The position numbers and the translations under genes are program-made. Under the pieces are notes generated by a model. That model was not told the origin of the DNA, did not search any database, and saw only the letters and a program-made list of their open reading frames with translations. Shown piece by piece: positions 22,811 through 33,604 of a DNA stretch of 64,000 nt. This stretch comes from Leucosporidium creatinivorum. Taxonomy: Eukaryota; Basidiomycota; Microbotryomycetes; Leucosporidiales; Leucosporidiaceae. How positions within the stretch are numbered: position 1 is the stretch's first letter; each line of letters opens with the position of its first letter. The stretch lies in NCBI GenBank assembly GCA_001600635.1, contig BCKL01000006.1:124001-188000 (forward strand), given 5' to 3'.

Positions 22811-25780
22811 ATGGTACGCTCTCACTAGCGAGCTGAAGAGCTACAGCTGCTAGACTACACAGCTAACTCTCTCCACCTCTCCAGCTCGTCCGCATCCGAA
22901 GCCGCGATGGCAACTTTAGGTTCCAATTGCAACCTACAGACGATATCTCCGTCCTCGTAGCAAAGGTATGTACCTCTATACTACCCTATAGAGCCCTCTC
23001 TGCTCCTCTACAGCTCGAGCCAAGCCACTTCTCAGCGCTCCATCTGCGCGACTCGTCAGCTCCCGCTGCCATCGCCTCGCTCTCGACTGCAGCGGTCTGT
23101 AGCAGGGTAGCAGCCAGAGCGGGTACAGCTTCAGACTCTCAAGGCGCTCTGCTTAGCTGTCTAGTCGACTACATCCCACTATGAAGCTGAACCAACGAGC
23201 TGACGACTCCCCTCCCCTCCCCCCGCTCTCACAGATCCTCGAGACGTCCGACACCATCGACCCTCCCACTCTAGCGCTCTCCAACGCTCCAAGAGGCGGC
23301 GAGAACCTCGTTTTGACCATCTCGGGCGACATGCAGACTCTGGGAATTGGGTGCGCTTCCATCATCTCTCTCAGCCCGCCCGGGCGACGTCATCTAACCT
23401 GCTCTTCCTGCTTCCCTACATCTCCTCCGAAACCAGCCACGGCGACCTCCTCTTCGCCTCCTACACCCCCCTCTCCGCCCCTCTCGCTTCCTCAGCGCCA
23501 ACTCCCACTCCCGCCCCACAAGCAACCGCCTCGACCCTCTCGGGCAAGATCATCCCCATCGAGGTGCCCGTCGATGTCAAGCCTCTGCTCCCCGCCGCTA
23601 CTACCAGTACTGGAGGAGCGGGAGGCAAGAAGCCCTGGGAGGAGGCAAAGGAGGACGAGGTGGACGTGTATTGGGAGAAGCAAGATGGCAAGATTGCGAG
23701 GAAGAAGGGGGAGGATATGTGCAAGTGTGGGCCGAAGAGCATGTGCGATTATTGTATGCCGTTGGAGGTGAGTTGTTGGTAGTCTCGCTATGGGGTGGAC
23801 GCCGAACGAGGAGCTAATGACCTCGACCGAGCAGCCCTACGACACCTCGTACCAATCCACCCACGGCATCAAGCACCTCTCCTACCACTCCTACCTCCGC
23901 AAGATCAACTCCTCCGCGCCCCTCTCCTCGCAATCCACCTCCTACATCCCACCCCTCTCCGACCCCTCCTACCGCGTCCAAGTCCCCTGCACCTCGGGCT
24001 CCCACCCCTCCTGGCCCTCGGGCATCTGCACCAAATGCCAACCCTCGGCCGTGACCCTCTCGCGCCAAACCTACCGTCTCGTCGATCATGTGGAATTCGC
24101 TTCGCCGGCGCTGATTGAAGGGATGTTGGATTTTTGGAGGAGGACGGGCAGTCAGAGGTTCGGCTATCTGTTGGGGAGGTATGAGGCGTATGAGAAGGTG
24201 CCGATGGGGATCAAGGCCGTCGTGGAGGCTATTCACGAGCCTCCACAGGAGGGCCACGCAGACGGAGTGACGGTCGGCTTTCCTTGGGAGGAGAAGGCGA
24301 GGGTGGAGCGACTGGCCGAGGCGTGTGGGTTGAAGGTCGTAGGCATGGTCTACACGGACTTGAGCGCCAACCACGATGCCAAGACCTCGAACGGGGAGGG
24401 TCCCGTCCACCCCAAACGTCACGCCAACTCCTTCTTCCTCTCCTCCCTCGAAGTCATCTTCTCCGCCACGCTGCAGCACCAACATCCCAACCCCAGTCGC
24501 TTCTCCTCGACCGGGCGCTTCTCGTCCAAATTCGTCACCGTCGTCATCTCGGGCGATGGCAAGGGAGATATCGTGCCCGAGGCGTATCAGGTTAGCGATC
24601 AGGCCATGGCCATGGTCGAGGCGGATATGATTGAGGCGAGTGTGGATCCCGGGGTGATGAGGGTCAAGGAGGAGGGGCCGACGAGGTATATCCCCGATGT
24701 CTTCTTTCGGTATAAGAACAAATATGGGCTCGAGGTCAAGGAGAGCGCCAAGCCCTGCTTTCCCGTCGAGTACCTCATCGTCAATGTGGGTTCCTTTTCC
24801 CTCTTCCCTTCTTCTCTCTCTCCTCTCGCCTCGAAGCTGACGAGCGCCGTAACAGGTCACGCACGGCTTCCCCCTCTCCCCCTCCCCGCTCTTCACCACT
24901 CCCACTCCCTTCTCCTCGGCCAACCGCCCAGGCCTGCAAGATCAAACCATGTCCTCCGTCGCCTCGTCGTTCGCTCGAGCAGCAAAGGACGTCCCTCGTC
25001 AGTTGCTTGGGTATCAGAATGGCGACGCCGCCGAGATGGAGGGAGGAGAGAAAGGGAAAGGCAAGCAGGACGGAGCGCAGATGGACGGTGTCGTGAGGTG
25101 GTTGAGCGATTGGAATCTGTTGGCCTACTTGGATGGGACGGGGATTTTCGATCCCGTGCGTCCTTCTTGCTTCCGATCTCTCCCTCCTCCTGCACGGCGG
25201 CGGCTGACCTTTCCTTCTTTGCCCCTTCTCCTCCTCACGCACCTCGAACTTGTACTCGATTCCTCACTAACAGAAGGACCTCCTCCTCATGGCCCAAGTA
25301 GCGACGACCAAGGACCTCTCGGCCCTCACCTCCGTCCTGCACAGCCCGAGCTGGCAGACCTTCTTGACCATCGCCGAGGAGCAGGGTGCGTTTTTGCTCT
25401 TCTTCTCTCCTTCCTCTCCTTTTCCTCCTCCTTCTCCTCGCATCTCTCGACGGCGAGTCATGCGAACGAGCCGAGCTGACCCTCCCCTCCCCTCCCCACC
25501 TTCAGCCCCCGCGGTGCCTTCGCGCAACTACCCCAATGGCAGCGACCCTTCCGCCGACCAACAACCGCAAACCTTCGACGACGGCTTTGAGATTCCTCCC
25601 GACGTGGACGTCCCTCCCGAGCAGCAGCAGCAGCAGCAGCAGCAAGATCACGGCGGCGACGTGGATATGGACGCTGGAGGAGCAGGAGGGGCAGCAGGAG
25701 GGGGAGTGTGCCCGCATTGTACCTACGAGAATGAGCCGGGAGCGAGGGATTGTGATGTTTGTGGGTTGCCGATTGCTTGA
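22811..25780 (+). CDS. NPL4: Nuclear protein localization protein 4 (Cdc48/p97-Ufd1 cofactor)
   Basis: The first coding exon is only the ATG at 22811-22813; intron 22814-22884 joins it to LVRIRSRDGNFRFQLQP, giving MLVRIRSRDG, the N-terminus expected for NPL4 (UBX-like domain). Next come the zinc-finger region EDMCKCGPKSMCDYC and HGIKHLSYHSYL, then CTSGSHPSWPSGICTKCQPS, then the MPN-like NPL4 core (FASPALIEGMLDFWRRTGSQ, VVGMVYTDLS). The C-terminus has a glutamine run and an NZF finger CPHCTYENEPGARDCDVCG. NPL4 with Ufd1 recruits polyubiquitinated clients to Cdc48 for extraction (ERAD and others). The C-terminal NZF is present as in animals and absent in budding yeast, so ubiquitin binding there is likely. 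Confidence 0.94.
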
Positions 25781-26178
25781 GAGGGAGTTCGAGGAGGGAG
25801 GTGCAAGACGGAGGAGACGTGGATGGGAATCGAATAGCGATGGCTTTGCCTTTTGCCTTGACGATCCTCACGAAACGAGAACAGGTGCGAGCGCAGAACA
25901 GCGAGCGATCAAACGACTGTCTGGGAGCTGAGAAAGACCCTAGCTCGGCGCTCGGCGTTCGCTTCCATCTCTCGCTCTCAAGCTCACTGGTCTCACGAAG
26001 CTCATCGCGGATCACGCACGCGATACAGAGGAGCTAAGAGGGGGGGGTACGACACGTAAGCTAAGGACAGGGAAAGACGAAGCGGAGGGGTGGTGGGTCG
26101 GCTGCGATGGAGTGAGGTCAGCTCTGCTTCGACGGCGGAAGCGATACGGGAGCTCACGCTACGAATCGAGATCGCCGC
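25781..26178. other. Convergent 3' region between NPL4 and the HMG/YABBY-like gene
   Basis: 398 bp holding the 3' ends of two converging transcripts. No coding sequence, structured RNA or repeat recognised. Confidence 0.35.
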
Positions 26179-26815
26179 CTACTCCTCGGTCTCGGCGTTC
26201 TTGGGGTTGCTGGGGTCCGACTGACAGAGTCGAGCGGTCGGAGAAAGGGTCAGCTCGGCGCTATGTATCCTCGGCGCTTGGCGAGTCTCTCGCAGAGGCT
26301 CACCTTCCACAACTTGGCGATCTCCTTTTGCCTCGCACTAGCCTTCTGATTGGGCTTCTCAGCCTTGAGCTGCTCCCTCATTTTCTGGCCAGAGACGCGA
26401 GGTGAGCGAACGCCGAGCGAGTGAGGAACGAAGAGGGCGCACCGACGAGAACTGTGCGAGGCGGAAGAGTCAGCATAAGCACTATGAGTAAGGAGGTTGC
26501 AGTCGAACTCACGTCTTCCCAAGCTTGCTGCTGGACGCTGGTCGGACGGGAACAAGCAGCAGGAGATCAGCGCCCGCTTCGGCGAAGGCGTCGAGACTGA
26601 GAGCCAAGATGAAAGTCTCACGTCTTCTCCTTCTCCTGGACCACTGCAAAGATACAAGGAAGAGGTTGGATCAGCGCTGTTCTGAAACTGCGTCTTGTGC
26701 GGTGCAGCGACGGCGGCGGCGGTCGAAGCCCGTGGGACTAGGAGAGCTTGAGGCTTAAAGATGGGGAGCGGATGGTGCAAAGTGACTGACCGTGACCCGT
26801 ATTAGTAGCTCCCAT
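26179..26815 (-). CDS. Small HMG/YABBY-like protein
   Basis: Minus strand from ATG 26815, six small exons. Read through the splice sites it gives MGATNTGHV, VQEKEKTVQQQAWEDFSS, KMREQLKAEKPNQKASARQK, EIAKLWK, and the end SDPSNPKNAETEE, about 70 residues. The pattern (aromatic, FxxKMRExLKAExPxx, then ExxKLWK and NPKN) resembles the small HMG-box/YABBY-like proteins common in fungi, which bind DNA with little specificity. This is a family-level guess from a short motif. One exon (26443-26451) is 9 nt, coding FSS, and the last is a short tail ending in TAG at 26179-26181. Converges with NPL4. Confidence 0.6.
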
Positions 26816-27510
26816 TGCTGTACTCAAGTGGCTGATGAGGTGGCGAGGTAGGTGCGAGCGACGGTGATGAGCTGCAGGGCGAGTAAGGGAGGGAGGGAGA
26901 GCAGTGTGAGCTAGTCGTCTACACTGTCGAGCTATGAAGAGCTACAACTCACCTTGCAGTCGAGATCAACGAGAGGGAAAGTTTCCCTTGGAGCAGTGAG
27001 TGGTAGGAAGGAAAGAGGCGAATCGAGTCGACTTGGCCTTTTCCACTCGAGCGCCGAGCGCGTGAAAGGCTGCGAGGTCAACTTGGGGGCGCGTCAAGGG
27101 TTGACATCTACTGTAGGTCGTGACGCTCGTTATTTGATCTCTCTTATAGCGCTACAGAGCTCTGTCTCTCTCTCCCATTCGAAGTCGAGAGCCGGTAAGG
27201 CCGAACTCGCCATCGCCGAGCAGCTCTTACTGGTCTCCCCAGCCCTTGTTCTGTTGGCCGCGAGTCTTAGGAGCTTCGACAACACTACCTACTTACAGCG
27301 GTATGCTTTGATCCGCGCCTAACAGCATCGCAAGGCCGCCTTGACGCTTCGCCGAGCTCGATCAACCAAGGGGCGGCAACTGGCTGCACGCTATCCAAAG
27401 TGGCTCGCTTCAGCTCGCCGAGGAAAACAGCTCGCCTCGAGACACTGCGAAAGGGGAGTAAAACGCTAAATGGTTCACATCTATGACTATGCAGACTGCC
27501 CTGCCCAGGC
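26816..27510. other. Intergenic region, no gene seen
   Basis: 695 bp between the HMG/YABBY-like gene start and the stop of the UBE2O gene. Open frames here have no recognisable domain and no credible splice structure. It presumably holds the promoter of the HMG/YABBY-like gene and the 3' UTR of UBE2O. Confidence 0.35.
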
Positions 27511-30500
27511 CTACTTCCTCTCCAACAACGGCTCCAACCCCTTCAACGTCCTCTTCAAACTCAAACTCGCCCCCTCAGTCAACACCATCATCCCCTCCAC
27601 CACCCTACTCTCGACCTTCCTCTTCTCACTCTCCTCGACCTCCTGCCCCTCCAACGCATGCAACTGCTCGCTCTCCTGCAACAGCGCCTTGGCCTGCTCG
27701 ACGATCCCTGCCAGTGCGCCGGGACCGGTAGTAGGGAGGCCGGTGTAGTAGTAGGCGAGGACCTCGGCTTCAAAGTCTTTTGGAGGGTACTCGCACGCTC
27801 GTTTGACGAAGGCGCGGGTGAGGACGAGGGTGCGCTCGTTGTAGAGGTCCGAGGCGGCGGTGCCTTCGTGGGTTCCTTGCTGCTTCTCGAAGCCGGGCTG
27901 TGGGAGAGAGTGAAGAAGTCAGCGACCGTCGGCGAGAAGCGGGGGCAGGGGAGGGGAAGGGAAAGGGCGAAGGAGGGGACGGAGAGCGAGGCAAGGGACG
28001 ACGACGCACCTCGCTGTAATATGGGTTCTCGGTCATGATGAGCGCCTGAATCGAGATGAAGACTTGAAGGATGGAACTTCGACCGGCGCTCCAGGACTGT
28101 GAGAGCCAAGGAAGAGCGTCAGCGGGAAGGCCGAGCTCGAGAAGAGAGAGCGAGAACGCACCTCGGTCTTGTCGCCATGCCATGTATTCAGTAGCGACAG
28201 GCAGACCTTGCCTATGAATGGAGAGAAGCGAGGTCAGCGACCATTCTCGCCTCTACCGAAGCTCCTGGACTCACCCTCGGCGTAAAGGTTCGGCGACACC
28301 CTCGTTCCCCCCGCCCACGAATGGAAGTGCACCAGTGGCGGCTCGGCGGGGAACTTGGTCGGACTAAGGAAGACGTCGAACAGGAATGGCGCATTGGCGA
28401 AAGGCGTCCCCAGTGGTCCGATGATAAGGCAGCGAAGGAGGTCTGCTCGGTCCTCGTAGGCGCGGACGAGAATGTTGGGGGGGAGGGAGGAAGCGAGGAC
28501 GTGGTGCTCCTTCTGGACGCGTGACATGAAGGCTTTGGTCGGGGCGATGGGGGGTTGAGAGGCGTAGTAATGGTCCTGCGTTGCGAGAGAGGGAGGGTCA
28601 GCAAGCGCCGAGATGGGGAGAGAGAGGAGCGAGGACGTACGGAAGGAGCCTCCTCGAGCATCAAGAACCGTTTCCAGTTCTCGTCATCCTCGACTTCGGC
28701 AGGCATGGACACGACGCCCTTCTTCTCCTCAACCTTCTCCCCCTGGGCGCCTTCCTCCTTCTTCCCCTCCTCCTCCGGCGCATCCAGCACAATCTCCTTC
28801 ACCTCCAGCCCATTCTCCTCCTCCTCCTCCACATCCTCCGCCCACCCGGCCCCCTCCCTCTCCTCCTCCATACTCTGTTCATCCGCCTCCCTCTCCCCCC
28901 AATCCACTCCCCCGGGCATGTCTCCTCCCTCTCCCTCTCCATCATCCGTCTCCCAGCTCCCCTGACTCCCCCCAGCCTCTTCCATCTCCATTCCCACCTC
29001 CTCGCCCTCTCCCCCCGGACCAAGTCCATCATCCAACAAATAGATCCGATCGAGAGGGAAAGATTCCCGAGCGCCAGAAGGGAAGCGCAGGGTGACACGA
29101 CCATCGAGGAGGAGGTCGACGACTTCGCCGTACCAGTTTATTGGGGCTAGGGCTGCTGGGGAGGTTTTGGGAGCGAGGGAGGGAGAAGGGTCGGGAAGGG
29201 AGGCGGCGTGGGAGAGGCCAATTTGGGAGATCTGTTCCATGTCCCACGAGCTTGGGGGTCAGCTTCGGCTCGGCGCAGGCGAGGGAGGAGGAGGAGGAGG
29301 AAGAGAGATGACGACTTACCTCGACTCGAACAATCTCGGGCGGCGGGAACGCCCCCGTCGCGACTTCCGACTCTCCCAACCTCGGCACCGTCGGGATGTC
29401 TACTCCATTCCGCTCCCCCTCCCTCGTCACAAGGACATAATCCCCCCTCCTCACGCCATAAACCTCCGGCGGCGGCCCGTGCTGATCAAACTCCAACCCA
29501 CTGACCGTTTCCTCCTCCTCCTCCCCCTGCCCCTCTCCCTCTCCCTCGCCATAGAAGCGGAGCTTCAAAGTCCTCTGCTTACTCTTCATACTCTGCACCA
29601 CGGCCACCCGCGGCGGGTTACATCCGCTAAACACGCCCACATCGCCGGGGAAAGCGTCGACCTCCTCGTCGATGTTGAGGCAATGCTCGAAGGAAGGGGA
29701 GGGGCCGGTGGAGGTCGTGCCGTCTTGCCAGAGGACGGTGATGAGCGTGGTGGAATTGGTGATGGAGCAGACGAGGTGGCCGCGGGCGTGCGGGGAGGAG
29801 GAGAGGTGAGGGGCCAGCGGGTGGGCGGATTCTGAGAGATGGGGAGAGATCAGCGAGAGGGAGAGGAGGAGCACGAGGAGGAACGAACCGTCGCGGAAGA
29901 TGACCTTGTCGCCGACAGAGTGGAGGTGATCGCTGTAGCACACCACACCGTCAGCTGCTGCTCGTGAGCCCACAGCCAAGAAAGAAGGGACAAACTCACG
30001 CCGAAGCCCTAACCAAGCTCAACTCGCTCGGGTCGGTCCAATACCGTTTCGGCCTATTGAAATCGGTGACGGTCCCTCGTTGGTTGGTGCAGAGCCAATT
30101 GACGGCTACGACGATTTGTTTGACGTCGAGCACGCGTTGCAGGTCGGCGGGGTTCTGGTCGGCGGCGGTGGGGAGGCGGTCGAGGAAGAAGTTCTGTAGT
30201 CCAGCCGAGGGTCAGCGAGAAAGGAAGAAGAAGGAGGAAGGAGAGAGAGAGAACGAACCTCGCTAGTAGCCCCCACGCTCAATGTACTGCCCGAATCGCA
30301 CACCCTCCTCGGCGCTCCTTCCCTCGTCTCGACCATGGCCATCTCAAACACCTCTTCGACCAACCCCACCCACTCGCCATACACAACATGATCATTCCTG
30401 ACGATTCTGCTAGCCGCCACCACCTCCTTGGCATCGAATGTACCCTCAATCACCTCGCCCGAGAGGATCCGCTGGAGAGAGATGCGAGTCGAGAGGGAGG

Positions 30501-31088
30501 TTATGATGCCCGCTTGACCTTTGCCACCCGAAGCGCGGACGAGGTCGGCACTGAGAAAGCCGCGGTCGGTGACTGTTACTGAGCTTTCTTGTACTTGGGT
30601 GGTCGTGCCCCCCGGGTGCAGGACTTCGAGAGTGCCGGGGTCGAGCTGTGCGAAGGCAGTTCGGTCAGCGGCGGAGAGTGAGAGAGCAGAGGGAGAGCAT
30701 GTACGGGAGTGAATGGGATTCCTCGTCGTGCTGCTTCTTCTGCTACTTCGGGTCCTCGCTCGTCCTCCCAACACCGCTGCAGGCGACAGAGCGCGAGAGA
30801 GCCAAGTTCGGGTCAGCATCCTGTAAACTTGGGCGCGGAGGCTCGGTAGCTGGTGCCATCTCATCTCCCGTATCTCTTTCATCTGTAGCTGCTCTCCCAC
30901 TCCTCCTCCTTCCTCCGCTCCCCCCTCCCAGCTGCTCAAGCGCTTGCGCGGACCTGCTTCTCCAATAAAATCGAGCTCAAGAGGCTCACCAAGACTAGCG
31001 CAAACGTATCGGGCCCTCCGTTGAGACCAGGGATCCTCACTACATCCTCTGGATAAACGCTAGAGGGAGCGAGTGGCTGCTGGGCCAT
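27511..31088 (-). CDS. UBE2O-type E2/E3 hybrid ubiquitin-conjugating enzyme
   Basis: Minus strand, ATG 31088 (MAQQPLAPSSVYPEDVVRI) to TAG 27511-27513. The N-terminal half has SH3-like/CR segments typical of UBE2O (HLHSVGDKVIFRDG, YGVRRGDYVLV, INWYGEVVDLLLDGRVTL). A long acidic linker follows, then a UBC domain: MSRVQKEHHVLASSLPPNI, IIGPLGTPFANAPFLFDVFL, PPLVHFHSW. The catalytic cysteine is in GKVCLSLLNTWHGD (28162-28212). Then SILQVFISIQALIMTENPYY and a coiled C-terminal tail. UBE2O ubiquitinates substrates, such as orphan ribosomal proteins, without a separate E3. Domain order matches. About 11 exons. Divergent from the membrane protein at 31837 across 748 bp. Confidence 0.9.
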
Positions 31089-31836
31089 GAAAGGCGTTGG
31101 TGGGAGGAAGCCTCGAAGGAAGTCCAGTGTAAGGGAGAGAGCTGTAGCTGATTAGGAGACGGGAGTTGTAGCTGATTCGATTGGTCGCTGTTGGAGCTGA
31201 GAGCTGAGACGAGGTGAAGCGGGCGAAGAAGAGGAAGCCGCTCATGCTCAGCGCTCAGCTCAGGCGACGAGAAGCGATGAGCGGAAGAGGAGGCAGCCTC
31301 AACTCGTTCGCTTTTATAGAGCGAGAAAGTACTGCAAAGGTATCAAATAGTACTTGAACCTATTCTGCACCCCGACAACCCTTTTGGACTGGAGCGGACA
31401 GCGCGTCCTTCTCGGAGCACCATCATTCACACCTCTCCCTTTTCCCCCTCCCATCTCACTGCACAAAGGGTGACTCCCCCCTGTCTAACGTCCTACAGAC
31501 CTGCCCCTTGCTGACTCTTCTACTCCTCTACAGCTTTCCCTCCCCTCCCTCCGGCCCCCGTGCGTTCACTTCATTCCTCGAGCGAGAAGAGCGAGGGCCT
31601 CTCATCTGACCAATAGCTCTTTTGCAGGTGCTTTAACGACTCTTTAACGACCTCTTTAACGACCCCCGCGACGACCTCTTTCTTCACGACTACGACCTCT
31701 AACGACCCCTCCGCCCGAACCTCTGTGAGCGCGCGGCGCCCCTCTCCCGTCTCTCGAGCAGCGGGAAGCTGACAAGCTTTTGCACCTTCAGTCCCCAACT
31801 CTCACCAACCAGCCACCCACCCTAACGACTCGAACA
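31089..31836. promoter_or_regulatory. Long divergent promoter region
   Basis: 748 bp between the UBE2O start (minus) and the small membrane protein start (plus). CT-rich sequence at 31430-31560 and a cluster of TTTAACGAC-type repeats at 31631-31707 stand out. CTAACGACTCG recurs just before the ATG at 31837. Confidence 0.45.
31631..31707 (+). repeat. TTTAACGAC direct-repeat cluster
   Basis: CTTTAACGAC occurs three times in 33 bases (31631-31663) with 1-2 base spacers. Looser copies follow (GCGACGACC, TTCACGACTACGACC, TCTAACGACC) up to 31707. The spacing near one helical turn is what a multi-site transcription factor element would look like; the cognate factor is unknown. Confidence 0.6.
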
Positions 31837-33187
31837 ATGTGGTGCGACAACTGCCTGCTTTTGTTCCCTCGTGAGTGCTCTGCTCATCGCCGAACTCTCA
31901 AGCTCGGGCGGAGCTAACCCTCCTCCTCCCCTCCCGCCTGCTTGCTCCTCCTCCTCCGCTCCCCTCGACTACACTCCATCAACTCACCTCTAACTCTCGC
32001 CTCCCCTGCCCTCTGCTCCGCTTTGAACCCTTCTCTCGGCGACCCCCGACTTGCCAATCCCAGTCCGCGGCGGCGCCATGTTCCTCTCCTCCTTCATCGC
32101 CCTCTACTCCATCGCCGGCGGCATCTTCATGTTCCTCCGCGGTCCCTGGTTCTGGTTCACCTACCCTGGTACGCTCATGCTCTCCCCCTTCTCCTGCTGC
32201 TCGGCTCGGCGCTGACCTTTATCCTCTCGGCAGAGCCCCAAGTCCGCTTCTTCCCCCCCTCTTATCCTCTTCCACGCTCCAGCTGACTTGCAGTTGTGTG
32301 TGACAGGTCTACGGCGCCGTCTCCATGATCGTCGGAGCAACCTCGGTCCTGTGCCTCCTCGCCTACTCCAACTCTTCCTACATGTGGACCCGCCTCTTGT
32401 TCTTCCTTGGCCCTTTCGTATTGTTCCTCGGAGCGGTGAGGGCGGGTTTCGCCATTTTTAGGTTGAACTACTGTGAGTGGGCTCGGATGGGCGGAGGGGG
32501 AGGGGGAGGAGAGAGCTGACCTGATGATGGCTCGGCGAGAGCAGATCAAGGCAATGTCGTGAGTTGCTGTCTCCCTCGCTTCACCAGAAGGTCTCTTTCT
32601 CACATCATCCAATCACCACAGATCTGGGAGTGCAACCACGGCGGCCAGCGTTCGTCCTCTCCCCCGCCTTCTCCCTCTCGGCGCTCGCTCACCCTCTCCT
32701 CGCTCGCACCCAACAGTCTACAACGCTACCATCGCCAACCTGACCTCCTCGGACCCTAGCTACAACGCTTCCCTCAGCGCCAGCGGAGGAGGGCCGACGA
32801 TCCCTACTGGGTTCTGCAGGTCAGTCTGTGCTCTCCCTCCTCGCCGAGCAGAACCGAGCTGACGCGCGGAGGATGGTGGTGGATGAGCAGCGCCGGCTTC
32901 CACACCCTCTACCTCGCTTTCGCGTTTGCGCTTGTGATTGATATGATTTTGCAGATCTGTACGTCGTCCTTCCCTGCTCTCCCCGCTTCTTTCCCTCTGC
33001 CTCCGCGCTGATGAAGGCAACGAGCAGACCAGTACTTCATGCTCTGGCGCTTCAAGGCCCGTCTGGAGGGGTACTACGCTTTCAAGTCGACGCAGGGAGG
33101 TGAGTCGTCTGTCTTGCTTCCCCTCTGCCGTCGACGCCGAGCAGAGCTGACCCCGCTCTTCGGTGAGCAGGAATCTACACGGCTTAG
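31837..33187 (+). CDS. Small multi-pass membrane protein, function unknown
   Basis: Reconstructed exons give MWCDNCLLLFP, LRGGAMFLSSFIALYSIAGG, then VYGAVSMIVGATSVLCLLAY, MWTRLLFFLGPFVLFLGAV, an N-glycosylation-rich loop (YNATIANLTSS, YNASLSAS), FHTLYLAFAFALVIDMIL, and the end FKARLEGYYAFKSTQGG plus IYTA. Four hydrophobic helices with a cysteine- and Asn-X-Ser/Thr-containing loop before helix 4 resemble the tetraspan layout of small fungal membrane proteins; no named family is recognised. Two tiny exons are needed to keep frame: 32234-32241 (8 nt) and 32545-32558 (14 nt). Stop TAG at 33185-33187. Confidence 0.75.
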
Positions 33188-33604
33188 CCCTACCACCAGC
33201 CTTAGTTCCACCGCGCCTCGTATCGTATCGACCATGTTCTCTTATTGCCTTACCTGTCTCCCGTTCTCCATCCATCCCATCCCTGCCCCTGCCCGCTCCT
33301 CGCCCCTCCCCTCCCTTCTTCAACGCCCGCCGCTCGGTTCCCATGAGCAGGTGACCTGTGTAGACGGAGAAGCGGAGGATTAATGACTAATGATTATGAT
33401 TTGTTGCTGCCTTGCTGAGTCGAGTCAGTCGAGTCGAGTCGAGTGCGCGAGAGCCGAGCCGAGGGGAGAGTGAGAGAGCGAACGAAGCAGGGGAGTACAT
33501 TTGCTGAAGCTGAAGAGAGAGAGACATGACTTGTCGCTCGCCTTTTTTTGCTGTCGATGAGGCCGTTCTGCCCGGCGCAAGAGCTGCCGGTGGGAGCGAT
33601 GGTT
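33188..33604. other. Intergenic region with a short GAGTC repeat
   Basis: Holds the 3' end of the membrane protein gene and, at 33417-33448, a short GTCGA/GAGTC tandem run. No gene recognised. Confidence 0.4.
33417..33448. repeat. GAGTC/GTCGA microsatellite
   Basis: About six imperfect units of GAGTC(AG) in 32 bases (GAGTCGAGTCAGTCGAGTCG and following). Simple-sequence repeat with no evident function. Confidence 0.7.

Noticed and set aside
23814-24923. 369-codon minus-strand open frame across NPL4
   Set aside because: The plus strand encodes NPL4 with conserved zinc-finger and MPN-like motifs; the antisense frame is a compositional shadow.
25619-25647. CAG/GCA run near the NPL4 3' end as a repeat-expansion feature
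   Set aside because: It is an eight-residue glutamine run inside a low-complexity linker before the NZF finger, unremarkable for fungi.
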